A stretch of 64,000 bases of DNA, from positions 124,001 through 188,000 of the forward strand of contig NZ_QXJC01000001.1 of assembly GCF_003570885.1 (NCBI RefSeq). Direction: 5' to 3'. The notes under the pieces are model-generated. The model was not told the origin of the DNA, made no database searches, and worked only from the letters and a program-made list of their open reading frames with translations. Position 1 is the first letter of the stretch; each line of letters starts with the position of its first letter. The translations under genes were made by a program, and so were the position numbers. This document shows positions 20,028-31,779 of the stretch, in pieces. Origin of the DNA: Simplicispira hankyongi (GTDB lineage: Bacteria; Pseudomonadota; Gammaproteobacteria; Burkholderiales; Burkholderiaceae_C).

Positions 20028-21379
20028 TGACCGAAAAAGGCCCGCTGCTCGATGAACTGGGCCGCAAGCTGGTTGCACTGACCCAGCCCACGGTGCTGGT
20101 CGAATTGGGCGCTGCGCTGGCGTCGCTGGTGCTGGCCTGGCTGTTTGTGGCGCTGCTGCGCCGTTTGAGCGGGCAACGCAACCCCGATTCCATCCTGTTT
20201 GGACGGAAGCTGCTTGACGGGGCGCTGTTTCCCCTGGTGCTGCTGGTCTTTGGCTACGTGGCCCGCAATCTGCTGGACGACCACATTCCCCTGGCGGTGT
20301 TTCGCCTGGTGATACCGGCGCTGATGTCACTGGCGGTGATTCGCACGGGCGCCAAGGTGCTGCACGCGGCGTTTCCGCAAGCCCATTGGCTGGGCGATAT
20401 CGAACGCACCATTTCCTGGCTGGCCTGGGGCGCCATGGTGCTCTGGGTGACGGGGGTGCTGCCGCGGGTCCTCGACGCACTGGACCGCATTCGCTGGAAG
20501 ATGGGCAGCTCGGAGATGTCGGTGCGGACGGTGCTTGAAGGCGCCATCACGGCTGGCATCGTGTTACTGGCAGCGCTGTGGGTGTCTTCCGTGCTCGAAG
20601 CCTGGCTGCTGCGCTCGGCCACTGGCAGCGGGCTTTCGCTGCGCAAGGCGCTGAGCAATGCCATTCGGGCGCTGCTGCTCTTCGTCGGGCTGATGTTTGC
20701 GCTCTCGGCGGCCGGCATTGACCTGACGGCGCTTTCGGTTCTGGGTGGCGCCGTGGGCGTGGGCATTGGCCTGGGCCTGCAAAAGCTCGCCGCCAACTAT
20801 GTCAGCGGCTTCGTCATCCTGGCCGAGCGCAGCGTGCGCATTGGCGACAACGTGCGGGTTGATGGTTTCGAAGGGCGCATTACCGACATCACCGGGCGCT
20901 ACACCGTGATCCGGTCACCAGGCGGGCGCGAATCCATCGTGCCCAACGAGATGTTGATTTCGCAGCGCGTCGAGAACCTCTCGCTGGCGGATCCGCGCGT
21001 CTGGCAGTCCACGGTGGTGAGTGTGGGCTACGACAGCGACGTCGATCTGGTCATGCGCTTGCTGTGCGAAGCGGCTTTTGCCAGCCCGCGTGTGCTCAAG
21101 GATCCTGGCCCTTCGGCTGCGCTCTCGGCTTTTGGCGCCGATGGGCTGGAGTTCACGCTGGGCTTCTGGATCGTGGACCCCGAAAACGGCACGCTGTCGC
21201 TGCGCTCGGACATCAACCTCGCCATTTTGCGGGCGCTGCGCGCGCATGGCATCGACATTCCCTTCCCGCAGCGGGTGGTGCACATCCAGGGTTTGGGCGC
21301 TGACGCACAGGCGGCCGGCGAGGCGACAGTGCCGAATGTTCCACCCGACTCGGCACAGGCCTCTGCAAGTGCCCTATAA
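20027..21379 (+). CDS. MscS family mechanosensitive ion channel
   Basis: A 450-residue channel with several N-terminal membrane helices. The pore-lining helix 3 region (ALSVLGGAVGVGIGLGLQKL) is followed by ANYVSGFVILAERSVRIGDN, then the beta domain DGFEGRITDITGRYTVIRSP with the conserved N-x-x-L-I motif (VPNEMLISQRVENLS). It protects against hypo-osmotic shock. Coupled to the upstream enoyl-CoA hydratase-like gene, an unexplained pairing. Confidence 0.88.
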   Translation: MTEKGPLLDELGRKLVALTQPTVLVELGAALASLVLAWLFVALLRRLSGQRNPDSILFGRKLLDGALFPLVLLVFGYVARNLLDDHIPLAVFRLVIPALMSLAVIRTGAKVLHAAFPQAHWLGDIERTISWLAWGAMVLWVTGVLPRVLDALDRIRWKMGSSEMSVRTVLEGAITAGIVLLAALWVSSVLEAWLLRSATGSGLSLRKALSNAIRALLLFVGLMFALSAAGIDLTALSVLGGAVGVGIGLGLQKLAANYVSGFVILAERSVRIGDNVRVDGFEGRITDITGRYTVIRSPGGRESIVPNEMLISQRVENLSLADPRVWQSTVVSVGYDSDVDLVMRLLCEAAFASPRVLKDPGPSAALSAFGADGLEFTLGFWIVDPENGTLSLRSDINLAILRALRAHGIDIPFPQRVVHIQGLGADAQAAGEATVPNVPPDSAQASASAL

Positions 21380-21403
21380 TTTAAAAAGCACGATCGTTCT
21401 TTT
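21374..21403 (+). promoter_or_regulatory. Promoter -10 and 20-bp palindrome upstream of etfB
   Basis: TATAAT at 21374-21379 is a perfect -10 hexamer (the -35 at about 21351 is weak). Directly after it, at 21384-21403, lies AAAAGCACGATCGTTCTTTT, which matches its own reverse complement at 18 of 20 positions. An operator at +1 implies a repressor, and the form is typical of TetR-family fatty-acid regulators (inference). A further dyad, TTTACGTAACGTCAA, is at 21460-21474. Confidence 0.5.
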
Positions 21404-21500
21404 TTTCTGGTGCCGCCTTTTTTCCAGTTGTGCATGGCGCCCGTCATAGAATGCTCCAGTTTACGTAACGTCAATTCAACCAACTCTAGGAGCCGCAGCA

Positions 21501-22250
21501 ATGAAGGTCTTGGTCCCTGTCAAGCGCGTGGTGGACTACAACGTGAAAGTCCGTGTGAAGTCGGATAACAGCGGTGTGGACATTGCCAACGTCAAGATGA
21601 GCATGAACCCCTTTGACGAAATCGCCGTCGAGGAGGCTGTGCGTCTGAAGGAAAAGGGCCTCGTCACCGAAGTGATTGCGGTTTCTTGTGGCGTGGCCCA
21701 GTGCCAGGAAACCTTGCGTACCGCCATGGCCATCGGCGCCGACCGTGCGATCCTGGTCGAAACGAACGAAGAGCTGCAGCCCTTGGCAGTCGCCAAGCTG
21801 CTCAAGGCTTTGGTCGACAAAGAGCAGCCCCAGCTCATCATTCTGGGCAAGCAGGCCATTGATGACGATGCCAACCAGACCGGCCAGATGCTCGCTGCCC
21901 TGTGCGACCTGCCCCAGGCCACGTTCGCCAGCAAGGTGGAACTTTCCGCCGACAAGGTCAGCGTGACGCGCGAAATCGACGGCGGCGCCGAAACGCTGTC
22001 GCTCACGTTGCCGGCGGTGGTCACCACCGACCTGCGCCTGAACGAGCCGCGCTACGTCACGCTGCCCAACATCATGAAGGCCAAGAAGAAGCCGCTGGAG
22101 AACCTCAAGCCCGAGGACCTTGGCGTCGACGTGAAGCCGCGCCTCAAGACGCTCAAGGTCAGCGAGCCGCCCAAGCGCGGCGCCGGCATCAAGGTGCCTG
22201 ACGTGGCCACCTTGGTCGACAAGCTCAAGAACGAAGCCAAAGTAATCTGA
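21501..22250 (+). CDS. etfB: electron transfer flavoprotein subunit beta
   Basis: A 249-residue beta subunit of ETF, which takes electrons from acyl-CoA dehydrogenases to ETF-ubiquinone oxidoreductase. [20 protein letters not shown] at the N-terminus, [18 protein letters not shown] and the AMP-binding region [20 protein letters not shown] are characteristic. A good ribosome binding site (CTAGGAGCC) precedes ATG 21501. First gene of etfB-etfA, with an acyl-CoA dehydrogenase next. Confidence 0.95.
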   Translation: MKVLVPVKRVVDYNVKVRVKSDNSGVDIANVKMSMNPFDEIAVEEAVRLKEKGLVTEVIAVSCGVAQCQETLRTAMAIGADRAILVETNEELQPLAVAKLLKALVDKEQPQLIILGKQAIDDDANQTGQMLAALCDLPQATFASKVELSADKVSVTREIDGGAETLSLTLPAVVTTDLRLNEPRYVTLPNIMKAKKKPLENLKPEDLGVDVKPRLKTLKVSEPPKRGAGIKVPDVATLVDKLKNEAKVI

Positions 22251-22258
22251 AACTTTGC

Positions 22259-22296
22259 GGGACAGACGAAAGCGGCGTAGCCGCACGCGCTGTCCC
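22259..22296. other. Intercistronic hairpin between etfB and etfA
   Basis: GGGACAG (22259-22265) pairs with CTGTCCC (22290-22296), and inside it GCGGC pairs with GCCGC around GTA. No T-run follows, so it is more likely an mRNA processing or stability element than a terminator. Confidence 0.5.
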
Positions 22297-22316
22297 CAAC
22301 CGATCAAGGGGAATTC

Positions 22317-23249
22317 ATGACCGCACTCGTTATTGCAGAACACGACAACACGAGCCTCAAGGGCGCAACGCTCAACACCGTTACCGCCGCTGCGCAATGC
22401 GGCGGTGAGGTTCACGTCCTGGTGGCCGGCCACAATGCCGGCGCCGCCGCCGAAGCCGCCGCCAAGATCGCCGGCGTCAGCAAGGTATTGCACGCCGACG
22501 CCGCTGGTTTGGAGCACGGCCTGGCCGAAAACGTCGCCGCGCAAGTGCTTGCCGTCGCCGGTAACTACAGCCACATCCTGTTTGCCGCTACCGCCAGTGG
22601 CAAGAACGTCGCGCCGCGCGTGGCTGCCAAGCTCGACGTTGCGCAAATCAGTGAAATCAGCAAGGTGGACAGCCCAGACACCTTCGAGCGCCCCATCTAT
22701 GCCGGCAATGCCATTGCCACGGTGCAAAGTGCCGACGCAACCAAAGTCATCACGGTGCGCACGACAGGCTTTGATGCCGCAGCCGCTACCGGTGGCAGCG
22801 CCAGCGTCGAAAAAATCGACGCTGCGGCAGATGCCGGCAAGAGCAGCTTTGTGGGCAGCGAAATCTCCAAGAACGACCGCCCCGACCTGACGGCCGCCAA
22901 GATCATCGTCTCGGGTGGCCGGGCGCTGGGCAGCAAGGAAAAGTTCGACGAAGTGATGACGCCCCTGGCCGACAAGCTGGGCGCCGCCATTGGTGCCAGC
23001 CGCGCTGCAGTGGATGCGGGCTACGCACCCAACGATTTGCAGGTGGGCCAGACCGGCAAGATCGTCGCGCCGCAGCTCTACATTGCCGCAGGCATCTCGG
23101 GGGCCATCCAGCACCTGGCCGGCATGAAGGATTCCAAGGTGATCGTTGCGATCAACAAGGACGCCGAAGCGCCGATTTTCAGCGTGGCCGACTATGGCCT
23201 GGAAGCCGATCTGTTCACCGCCATTCCCGAGCTGGTCAAGGCGCTGTAA
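22317..23249 (+). CDS. etfA: electron transfer flavoprotein subunit alpha
   Basis: A 310-residue alpha subunit. The C-terminal FAD-binding domain is obvious: [20 protein letters not shown], then [40 protein letters not shown] and [20 protein letters not shown]. It pairs with EtfB. A rho-independent terminator follows 21 bases after its stop, so the acyl-CoA dehydrogenase may also have its own promoter or depend on read-through. Confidence 0.95.
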   Translation: MTALVIAEHDNTSLKGATLNTVTAAAQCGGEVHVLVAGHNAGAAAEAAAKIAGVSKVLHADAAGLEHGLAENVAAQVLAVAGNYSHILFAATASGKNVAPRVAAKLDVAQISEISKVDSPDTFERPIYAGNAIATVQSADATKVITVRTTGFDAAAATGGSASVEKIDAAADAGKSSFVGSEISKNDRPDLTAAKIIVSGGRALGSKEKFDEVMTPLADKLGAAIGASRAAVDAGYAPNDLQVGQTGKIVAPQLYIAAGISGAIQHLAGMKDSKVIVAINKDAEAPIFSVADYGLEADLFTAIPELVKAL

Positions 23250-23270
23250 ACGCGCTTTGCCAACCCAAAA

Positions 23271-23296
23271 GGCATCGCTGGCGGTGCCTTTTTTTT
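23271..23296 (+). terminator. Rho-independent terminator after etfA
   Basis: GGCATC (23271-23276), loop GCTGGC, GGTGCC (23283-23288), followed by eight T (23289-23296). Confidence 0.8.
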
Positions 23297-23324
23297 CACA
23301 ATTTTGACGCCTCCCGGAGACCGC

Positions 23325-25115
23325 ATGAGTTACACCGCCCCGATCAAGGACATGCTTTTCGACATCGAGCACCTGGCTCACATTGAACAGGTGGCGCAGC
23401 TGCCCGGTTTTGAGGATGCAGGCCTGGACACCGCCCAGGCGGTGCTCGAAGAGTGCGCCAAACTGGCCGAAGGCGTGCTGGCGCCGCTCAACTGGGAGGG
23501 CGACCAGAACCCTTCAGCGTTCAAAGACGGCGCGGTACAGACCACACCGGGCTTCAAGGCGGCGTTCCGCCAGTACGCCGAAGGCGGCTGGCAGGGCCTG
23601 CAGCACCCGCAAGGCTTTGGCGGCCAGGGCCTGCCCAAGACGATTGGCGCGGCCTGCATCGAAATGATCAACAGCGCCAACATGAGCTTTGCGCTGTGCC
23701 CGCTGCTGACCGACGGCGCCATTGAGGCCTTGCTGACTGCGGGCAGCGATGCGCTCAAGACGACCTACCTCGAAAAGCTGGTGACCGGCGAATGGACCGG
23801 CACCATGAACCTCACCGAGCCACAGGCGGGGTCTGACCTGGCATTGGTGCGCACGCGTGCCGAGCCGCAGGGCGACGGCACCTACAAGGTTTTCGGCACC
23901 AAGATTTTCATCACCTATGGTGACCACGATATGGCCGAGAACATCGTCCATCTGGTGCTGGCCCGCGTGCAGGGCGCGCCCGAAGGCGTCAAGGGCATCA
24001 GCCTGTTCGTGGTGCCCAAGTTTTTGGTCAACGCCGATGGCACGCTGGGCGCGCGCAACGACGCGCACTGCGTCAGCATCGAGCACAAGCTGGGCATCAA
24101 GGCCAGCCCCACCGCCGTGCTGCAGTTTGGCGACCATGGAGGCGCCATCGGGTATCTGGTGGGCGAGGAAAACCGTGGCCTGGAATACATGTTCATCATG
24201 ATGAATGCCGCGCGCTACGCCGTCGGCATGCAGGGCATTGCCATTGCCGAGCGCGCCTACCAGAAGGCCGTGGCTTATGCGCGCGACCGCGTACAGAGCC
24301 GGCCGGTGGATGGCAGCATGAAGGAGAGCGCCACCATCATTCACCACCCAGACGTGCGCCGCATGCTGATGACCATGCGCGCCCACACCGAGGGCTGCCG
24401 CGCCATGGCCACCGTGGCGGCGGCTGCCTACGACGCCGCGCACCACCATGCCGATGCGCAGGTGCGCAAGGACAACGCTGCTTTCTACGAATTCATGGTG
24501 CCGCTGGTCAAGGGCTACAGCACCGAGATGGGTATCGAGGTGGCCAGCCTGGGCGTGCAGGTGCATGGCGGCATGGGTTTCATCGAGGAAACCGGCGCGG
24601 CGCAGTACTACCGCGACGCGCGCATTCTCACCATCTACGAAGGCACGACCGCCATCCAGGCCAACGACCTGGTGGGCCGCAAGACGGCGCGCGATGGTGG
24701 GGCCGTGGCCCACGCCATCGCCGCGCAGATCGCCAAGACCGAACAGGAACTGCACGCCAGCAGCAGTGCCGCCGCGCAAACCGTGGCGGTGCGCCTTGAG
24801 GCCGCGCGCCTGGCCTACCTCGACGTGGTCGATTTCGTCGTCAAAAATACCAAGTCGTCCCCCAACGCGGCCTTCGCTGGCAGCGTTCCGTATCTGCTGC
24901 TGGCGGGCCGGTTGGTAGCGGGTTGGCAACTGGCACGCTCGCTGCTCGTGGCCGATGCGCTGTTGCACAAGGGACAGGACAGCGCCTTCATGCAGGCCAA
25001 GATAGTGACTGCGCAGTTCTACGCCGACCATGTGCTGAGCGCGGTGCCTGGCATGCGGGACGCCATCGTGGCCGGCGCGGGCAGCGTGAACGCGCTTGCC
25101 CTGGACGCATTCTGA
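23325..25115 (+). CDS. acyl-CoA dehydrogenase (large, C-terminal extended type)
   Basis: A 596-residue FAD-dependent acyl-CoA dehydrogenase. WTGTMNLTEPQAGSDLALVR is the flavin-binding motif, and YYRDARILTIYEGTTAIQAN carries the catalytic Glu in the YEGT position. The ~120-residue C-terminal extension marks the DmdC/FadE5-like type. An upstream in-frame ATG at 23304 exists, but ATG 23325 has a ribosome binding site (CGGAG) and matches the family N-terminus MSYTAPIKDMLFDI. It passes electrons to the adjacent EtfBA. Confidence 0.92.
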   Translation: MSYTAPIKDMLFDIEHLAHIEQVAQLPGFEDAGLDTAQAVLEECAKLAEGVLAPLNWEGDQNPSAFKDGAVQTTPGFKAAFRQYAEGGWQGLQHPQGFGGQGLPKTIGAACIEMINSANMSFALCPLLTDGAIEALLTAGSDALKTTYLEKLVTGEWTGTMNLTEPQAGSDLALVRTRAEPQGDGTYKVFGTKIFITYGDHDMAENIVHLVLARVQGAPEGVKGISLFVVPKFLVNADGTLGARNDAHCVSIEHKLGIKASPTAVLQFGDHGGAIGYLVGEENRGLEYMFIMMNAARYAVGMQGIAIAERAYQKAVAYARDRVQSRPVDGSMKESATIIHHPDVRRMLMTMRAHTEGCRAMATVAAAAYDAAHHHADAQVRKDNAAFYEFMVPLVKGYSTEMGIEVASLGVQVHGGMGFIEETGAAQYYRDARILTIYEGTTAIQANDLVGRKTARDGGAVAHAIAAQIAKTEQELHASSSAAAQTVAVRLEAARLAYLDVVDFVVKNTKSSPNAAFAGSVPYLLLAGRLVAGWQLARSLLVADALLHKGQDSAFMQAKIVTAQFYADHVLSAVPGMRDAIVAGAGSVNALALDAF

Positions 25116-25120
25116 GCCAG

Positions 25121-25180
25121 ATTTGCTATTGAATAGATAGCTTCTAGCGCTTTGTACATAAGCGGTAGAAGCTATTTTTA
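25121..25180. repeat. Dispersed repeat family 1, copy 3
   Basis: TTGCTATTGAATAGATAGCT, then CTAGCGCTTTGTACATAAGC and GGTAGAAGCTATTTTTACC: the most complete non-coding copy, in the gap between the acyl-CoA dehydrogenase and flavin oxidoreductase genes. Confidence 0.75.
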
Positions 25181-25197
25181 CCTAAATTTTGAGTGCC

Positions 25198-26151
25198 ATG
25201 CCCAAGCTTCCCCCTGTTTTGCAGCATCTCTCGCTTCCCGTGATTGGCTCGCCGCTGTTCATCATCAGCAACCCCAAGCTGGTCATCGCGCAGTGCAAGG
25301 CGGGCATCGTGGGTTCCATGCCGGCGCTCAATGCCCGCCCCGCCGAGCAGTTGGACGAGTGGCTGGCCGAAATCACCGAAACCCTGGCTGCCTGGGACAA
25401 GGCGCACCCGGAGCAGCCTGCGGCGCCGTTCGCCATCAACCAGATCGTGCACAAGAGCAACGACCGGCTGGAGCACGACATGCAGGTGTGCGCCAAATAC
25501 AAGGTGCCCATCGTCATCACCAGCCTGGGTGCGCGCGAGGACGTGAACCAGGCCGTGTACAGCTGGGGCGGCATCGTGCTGCACGACATCATCAACAACA
25601 AGTTCGCGCACAAGGCGATCGAGAAGGGTGCCGATGGCCTGATTGCGGTCGCTGCCGGTGCGGGGGGCCATGCGGGCGTCAAGAGCCCGTTCGCGCTGAT
25701 CCAGGAAATCCGCCAATGGTTTGATGGCCCCATTGCCCTCAGTGGCGCGATCGCCACCGGCGACGCCATACTGGCCGCCCAGGCCCTGGGGGCCGATTTC
25801 GCCTACATCGGCTCGGCCTTCATTGCTACCGAGGAGGCGCGCGCCAGCGACGCCTACAAGCAGGCCATCGTGGACGGCAACTCCGACGATATCGTCTACA
25901 GCAACCTCTTCACCGGCGTGCATGGCAACTACCTGGCGCCTTCCATCCGCGCTGCCGGCATGGACCCAGACCACCTGCCCGAGTCCGATCCGAGCAAGAT
26001 GAATTTTGGCGGTGATGCCAAGAAGGCCTGGAAAGACATCTGGGGCTGTGGCCAAGGCATAGGTGCAGTGACCGAGATCACCAGCACGGCTATTTTGGTG
26101 GATCGCTTGCGGGCACAATACCGCTCAGCTCGCGCACGACTCGCCCTGTAG
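25198..26151 (+). CDS. NAD(P)H-dependent flavin oxidoreductase (nitronate monooxygenase family)
   Basis: A 317-residue TIM-barrel flavoprotein. PVIGSPLFIISNPKLVIAQC at the N-terminus, GLIAVAAGAGGHAGVKSPFA and IALSGAIATGDAILAAQALG (phosphate-binding end of the barrel) are the FMN-binding blocks of the NMO/2-nitropropane dioxygenase family. The histidine in GAGGHAG is the usual catalytic position. ATG 25198 was chosen over TTG 25189. The true substrate in this branch is often unknown; linkage to fatty-acid genes suggests an acyl-CoA related role (inference). Confidence 0.85.
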   Translation: MPKLPPVLQHLSLPVIGSPLFIISNPKLVIAQCKAGIVGSMPALNARPAEQLDEWLAEITETLAAWDKAHPEQPAAPFAINQIVHKSNDRLEHDMQVCAKYKVPIVITSLGAREDVNQAVYSWGGIVLHDIINNKFAHKAIEKGADGLIAVAAGAGGHAGVKSPFALIQEIRQWFDGPIALSGAIATGDAILAAQALGADFAYIGSAFIATEEARASDAYKQAIVDGNSDDIVYSNLFTGVHGNYLAPSIRAAGMDPDHLPESDPSKMNFGGDAKKAWKDIWGCGQGIGAVTEITSTAILVDRLRAQYRSARARLAL

Positions 26152-26250
26152 AGGCAAGCGCGCGGGCCAACAGGGCCCGTCAGTGCGTTGTAAGTGCCAG
26201 CGCCGACATTGGCGGGAGCCATCCCCATGACTTTCAGGAGACTTCCCCCC

Positions 26251-28248
<1,998 letters not shown>

Positions 28249-28370
28249 TCCAGAAGGCGCCGAATGGCGCCAGTGTGCAGCGCTGGCGGAGTTTGAAGTA
28301 CTCCTGCCGCGCAGCGATGCGAAGCAGCAGAAAAATCCTCTGTACAGCTCAGTTGGCCCAGGCCAACTGA
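28249..28370 (+). other. Tail of acs duplicated as a palindrome; otherwise empty
   Basis: The 20 bases spanning the acs stop (CAGTTGGCCCAGTCCAACTG, from 28228) recur 122 bases later with one change (CAGTTGGCCCAGGCCAACTG, from 28350). The single change makes the second copy a perfect hairpin: CTCAGTTGGCC, CA, GGCCAACTGAG at 28348-28371. No T-run follows. No gene is seen in this stretch. Confidence 0.55.
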
Positions 28371-28531
28371 GGCGATGCTGAATAAGTCGCCGCGATGACG
28401 CGCGCCGTGCATCGGGATGGGATGCAAGGCGCAAACCGCAGCCATAGCCGCAGCTATGGCGAGGATTTGCAACGCCGCAGACGGCCCGAGGGACGGATGC
28501 GCGGGGCGTGAGGGACTTGTTCAGCATTGCC
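28371..28531. mobile_element. 161-bp inverted-repeat element (family 2), copy 2
   Basis: Exactly the same length as copy 1. The ends GGCGATGCTGAATAAGTCGC (28371-28390) and GGGACTTGTTCAGCATTGCC (28512-28531) are complementary at 17 of 20 positions, but differ from the ends of copy 1. The flanking direct repeat is CTGA (28367-28370 and 28532-28535). The core aligns with copy 1 without gaps, including GGCGCAAACCGCAGC and GAGGATTTGCAACGC. Non-coding. It lies in the 386-base gap after acs. Confidence 0.75.
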
Positions 28532-28634
28532 CTGAGCCAAATTTCGTTGGCGAGGTGTTGCACGCGGACAGAATCGGGTACAAGTCCGGGGTGCGCTGTG
28601 TTGTGCGCAAATTTGTGCAGACTGCGAGGACACC

Positions 28635-29099
28635 ATGAACCTGCGATCTCTGTTGCTCATGCTCACCATGGCTGCCATGGCGGCGCTGGCATTCCTCAAC
28701 TGGGCGACGCTTGCAGCGCCAGCGCCCATGTCTCTGGGTGTTGTCACGGTCGAGGCGCCCTTGGGTATGGTGATGCTGGCCCTGACCACGCTGCTGACCG
28801 CCTTGTTTATCGCCTATGTCCTGTGGCTGCAAGGGTCCGTGCTGCTGGAGACGCGCCGACACGGCAAGGAGATGCAGGCACAGCGAGAGCTTGCCGACAA
28901 GGCCGAGGCCTCGCGCTTCACCGAAATGAAGACCTTCCTGCACAAGCAAAGCCAGGAAACCCATTCGGCACTGATGGCACGCATCGAGACGCTTGAGTCA
29001 CGCCTCTTGGCGCGGGCCAATGAATCGGACAACACCATGGCTGCTTGCGTGGGGCAGCTGGAGCACCAGTTGCGTGCGCCGGGGCGGGCCGTCGAATGA
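28635..29099 (+). CDS. Small membrane protein with coiled-coil tail, LapA-like
   Basis: A 154-residue protein with two predicted membrane helices (about residues 5-27 and 43-68), then a charged helical tail (ETRRHGKEMQAQRELADKAE and on) likely to form a coiled coil in the cytoplasm. The layout resembles LapA/DUF1049 proteins but the match is weak. It stands alone between an inserted element and a convergent cytochrome gene. I do not assign a function. Confidence 0.6.
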   Translation: MNLRSLLLMLTMAAMAALAFLNWATLAAPAPMSLGVVTVEAPLGMVMLALTTLLTALFIAYVLWLQGSVLLETRRHGKEMQAQRELADKAEASRFTEMKTFLHKQSQETHSALMARIETLESRLLARANESDNTMAACVGQLEHQLRAPGRAVE

Positions 29100-29119
29100 G
29101 CACGCATAAGCAGGGGCCC

Positions 29120-29158
29120 AAAAAATAACGGCTGCCCTGTGTGCAACAGGGCAGCCGT
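29120..29158 (-). terminator. Rho-independent terminator of the cytochrome c gene
   Basis: ACGGCTGCCCTG and CAGGGCAGCCGT (29128-29139 and 29147-29158) form a 12-bp perfect stem with a 7-base loop. On the minus strand it is followed by TATTTTTT. It lies 33 bases beyond the cytochrome stop and also faces the convergent gene. Confidence 0.85.
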
Positions 29159-29190
29159 GAGGCGTCAAACGCCCGAAGGCGTTGTCAGGC

Positions 29191-29502
29191 TTACTTGAGC
29201 GACAGCACCCAGGTTGCCAGTTGCTTGGCCTCGGCCGCGTTGACCTGCGTGTTTGGGGGCATGGGCACCGGACCCCACACGCCTTGGCTGCCCTTCATGA
29301 TCTTGTCGGTCAGCATGGCCACAGCGTCCTTTTGGCCTGCGAATTTCTTGGCCACGTCCTTGTAAGCAGGACCGACCACCTTCTTGTCGACGGCGTGGCA
29401 GGCTAGGCAGTTTTTCGATTGGGCGAGAGCGAGGCCGTCGTCGGCCATTGCCGGAGCGGCAACAGACACGGTGATCGCGAAAGCAAGCAGGGTGCGTTTC
29501 AT
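29191..29502 (-). CDS. Class I cytochrome c (c551/c552-like)
   Basis: A ~103-residue exported cytochrome. The signal peptide [19 protein letters not shown] is cleaved before DDG. The haem motif is NCLACHA (CxxCH) and the axial Met is in [20 protein letters not shown], as in Pseudomonas-type cytochrome c551. It acts as a periplasmic electron carrier. Two ATG codons are in tandem (29505 and 29502); either is possible. Confidence 0.9.
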   Translation of the reverse strand: MKRTLLAFAITVSVAAPAMADDGLALAQSKNCLACHAVDKKVVGPAYKDVAKKFAGQKDAVAMLTDKIMKGSQGVWGPVPMPPNTQVNAAEAKQLATWVLSLK

Positions 29503-29603
29503 CATGGTGGTGGTTCCTTCGTTGGGTTACATTGCTGCAAAGATGATTGTAATGACTCCAGGTGGAGCAATGGGGAATCCCACATTCATTATTGAGGAAC
29601 ATC

Positions 29604-29846
29604 ATGTACGCACTTGGTCTTGGCATTCTTCTTGTGCTTCTCAAGTATCTTGAGATCAACCCCGTCGCCACATGGTCCTGGTGGTGGGTGCTGTCCCCGT
29701 TTGCTGTAACGCTTTTGTGGTGGGCTTGGGCTGACAGCACAGGCTATACCAAACGCAAAGCCATGGAAAAAATGGACCAGCGCAAGCAGGAGCGCATTGA
29801 CCGGAACAAGGAGGCCATGGGTATTCGCCCACGCCGTCCGCGTTGA
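29604..29846 (+). CDS. TIGR04438 family Trp-rich small membrane protein
   Basis: An 80-residue protein with two membrane helices (MYALGLGILLVLLKYL and TWSWWWVLSPFAVTLLWWAW) and a basic tail (RKAMEKMDQRKQERIDRNKE). The tryptophan-rich second helix and the length fit TIGR04438. The start was set at ATG 29604, preceded by GAGGAA. Function unknown. Confidence 0.75.
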   Translation: MYALGLGILLVLLKYLEINPVATWSWWWVLSPFAVTLLWWAWADSTGYTKRKAMEKMDQRKQERIDRNKEAMGIRPRRPR

Positions 29847-29868
29847 GGTTGTTGCTTCGCCACACACG

Positions 29869-29907
29869 AAAAGCGTCTGGAGCGTGCTCCGGACGCTTTT
29901 GTTTTTT
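29869..29907. terminator. Bidirectional terminator between the Trp-rich gene and ilvD
   Basis: AAAAGCGTCTGGAG, CGTG loop, CTCCGGACGCTTTT (29869-29900), a 14-bp stem with one G-T pair, followed by GTTTTTTG. The stop of the convergent ilvD is at 29913, and the A-run at the other side would serve the minus strand. Confidence 0.8.
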
Positions 29908-29912
29908 GATCC

Positions 29913-31619
29913 TCAATAGTTGTCGAGTACCGCACCCTTGCTGGCGCTTGCGGCATTGAAGGCGAACTTGGCCTGTACGCCTCGCCGGTAGCGTGGTGCA
30001 GGCGCTTGCCAGAGCGCGCGGCGCCGGGCGATTTCGGCCTCGGGGACGTTGAGTTCCAGAATCAGCCGGTGCGCGTCGATGGTGATCGAGTCGCCCTCGT
30101 ACACGAAGGCAATCGTGCCGCCGGCCGCCGCTTCTGGCGCAACGTGGCCCACCACCATGCCCCAGGTGCCGCCGGAAAAACGCCCGTCGGTAATCAAGCC
30201 GACGCTCTCGCCCAGGCCTGCGCCGATCAGCGCGCCCGTCGGTGCCAGCATCTCCGGCATGCCAGGCCCGCCCTTGGGGCCGAGGTAGCGCAGCACCATC
30301 ACGTCGCCCGCGACGATCTTGCCGTCGAGAATCGCCTGCAGGGCCGATTGCTCGTCATCAAACACGCGCGCCGGGCCGGTAATCACCGGATTTTTCAAGC
30401 CGGTGATCTTGGCCACCGCGCCTTCGGGGCTGAGATTCCCCTTGAGGATCGCCAGGTGCCCTTGCGCGTACATGGGCTTGTCGATGGGGCGAATCACGTT
30501 CTGGTCGGCGCGCGGCGCGTCGGGCACGTCCTTGAGCACTTCGGCAATGGTCTGGCCGGTAATCGTCAGGCAGTCGCCATGCAGAAGCCCTGCGCCTAGC
30601 AGCATCTTCATGACCTGCGGAATGCCGCCGGCCTGGTGCAGATCCACTGCCAGATACTGGCCGCTGGGCTTAAGATCGCACAGCACCGGGGTTTTCTGGC
30701 GCACGCGTTCGAAGTCGTCGATGGTCCATTCCACCTCGGCCGCATGCGCGATGGCAAGAAAGTGCAGCACGGCGTTGGTCGAACCGCCAATCGCCATGAT
30801 GACGGCCACGGCGTTTTCGATGCTCTTGCGCGTCACGATATCGCGCGGTTTGATGTTCTTCTTGATGGCCTCGATCAGCACGCGGGCCGACTCCTTGGCC
30901 GAATTGCGCTTTTCGTCGTGCGGGTTGGCCATGGTGGACGAGTAGGGCAGGCTGATGCCGAGGGCTTCAAACGCACTCGACATGGTATTGGCCGTGTACA
31001 TGCCGCCGCAGGAGCCGGTGCCGGGGATGGCACGCTTTTCGATCTCATGCAGATCGTGGTCACTCAGTTTCCCCGCAGCGTTTTCGCCCACGGCCTCGAA
31101 GACGCTGACGATGTTCAGGTCCTTGCCCTGGTAGCGCCCCGGCAGAATGGTGCCGCCGTAGACGTAGATGGCGGGCACATTGGCGCGCAGCATGCCCATC
31201 AGGCCGCCGGGCATGTTCTTGTCGCAGCCGCCAATCACCACCACGCCGTCCATCCATTGGCCCTGCACGCAGGTCTCGATGCAGTCGCTGATGACTTCGC
31301 GGCTCACCAAGCTGTACTTCATGCCCTCGGTGCCCATCGCCATACCGTCCGAAATGGTGGGTGTGCCAAACACCTGGGCATTGCCGCCCGCTTCCTCGAT
31401 GCCTTCGATAGCGGCATCTGCCAGCTTCTGCAAGCCCGAATTGCAGGGCGTGATGGTGCTGTGGCCGTTGGCCACGCCGACCATGGGTTTGGAGAAATCG
31501 GACTCCTGGTAGCCCATGGCGTAGTACATGGAGCGGTTGGGCGCACGCGATTTGCCTTGCGTGATGTGGGCGCTGCGTTCATTCACGGGCCGGATGGGGA
31601 TGACCTTGTTGTCGCTCAT
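29913..31619 (-). CDS. ilvD: dihydroxy-acid dehydratase, short type (paralogue 1)
   Basis: A 568-residue IlvD/Edd dehydratase that converts 2,3-dihydroxy-isovalerate to 2-ketoisovalerate for valine, isoleucine and leucine synthesis. Cluster-binding cysteines are in [24 protein letters not shown] and [16 protein letters not shown]. Having a cysteine at the first of these positions is typical of the [2Fe-2S] type. ATG 31619 gives the N-terminus [16 protein letters not shown]; an upstream in-frame start at 31667 is less likely. A second, different IlvD is divergently encoded 160 bases away. Confidence 0.88.
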   Translation of the reverse strand: MSDNKVIPIRPVNERSAHITQGKSRAPNRSMYYAMGYQESDFSKPMVGVANGHSTITPCNSGLQKLADAAIEGIEEAGGNAQVFGTPTISDGMAMGTEGMKYSLVSREVISDCIETCVQGQWMDGVVVIGGCDKNMPGGLMGMLRANVPAIYVYGGTILPGRYQGKDLNIVSVFEAVGENAAGKLSDHDLHEIEKRAIPGTGSCGGMYTANTMSSAFEALGISLPYSSTMANPHDEKRNSAKESARVLIEAIKKNIKPRDIVTRKSIENAVAVIMAIGGSTNAVLHFLAIAHAAEVEWTIDDFERVRQKTPVLCDLKPSGQYLAVDLHQAGGIPQVMKMLLGAGLLHGDCLTITGQTIAEVLKDVPDAPRADQNVIRPIDKPMYAQGHLAILKGNLSPEGAVAKITGLKNPVITGPARVFDDEQSALQAILDGKIVAGDVMVLRYLGPKGGPGMPEMLAPTGALIGAGLGESVGLITDGRFSGGTWGMVVGHVAPEAAAGGTIAFVYEGDSITIDAHRLILELNVPEAEIARRRALWQAPAPRYRRGVQAKFAFNAASASKGAVLDNY

Positions 31620-31779
31620 GGAGTACCTTTTCATTGGAGAGGGGAGAGCCATGGCGTGGGGTGCCACGCGTTTGCAGTCTGCTGCTGTTCTTGCACCGGG
31701 CCTGATATGTCCGGTGGCAGCGCAACGGCTAAAGGATAATTAAACGCGACCTCCCAGTAACCATTCGCCCAACTCAACG

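Noticed and set aside
21486-23381. A 631-codon open frame antisense to etfB-etfA
   Set aside because: It mirrors the high-GC codon bias of two certain genes, has no family similarity and no ribosome binding site.
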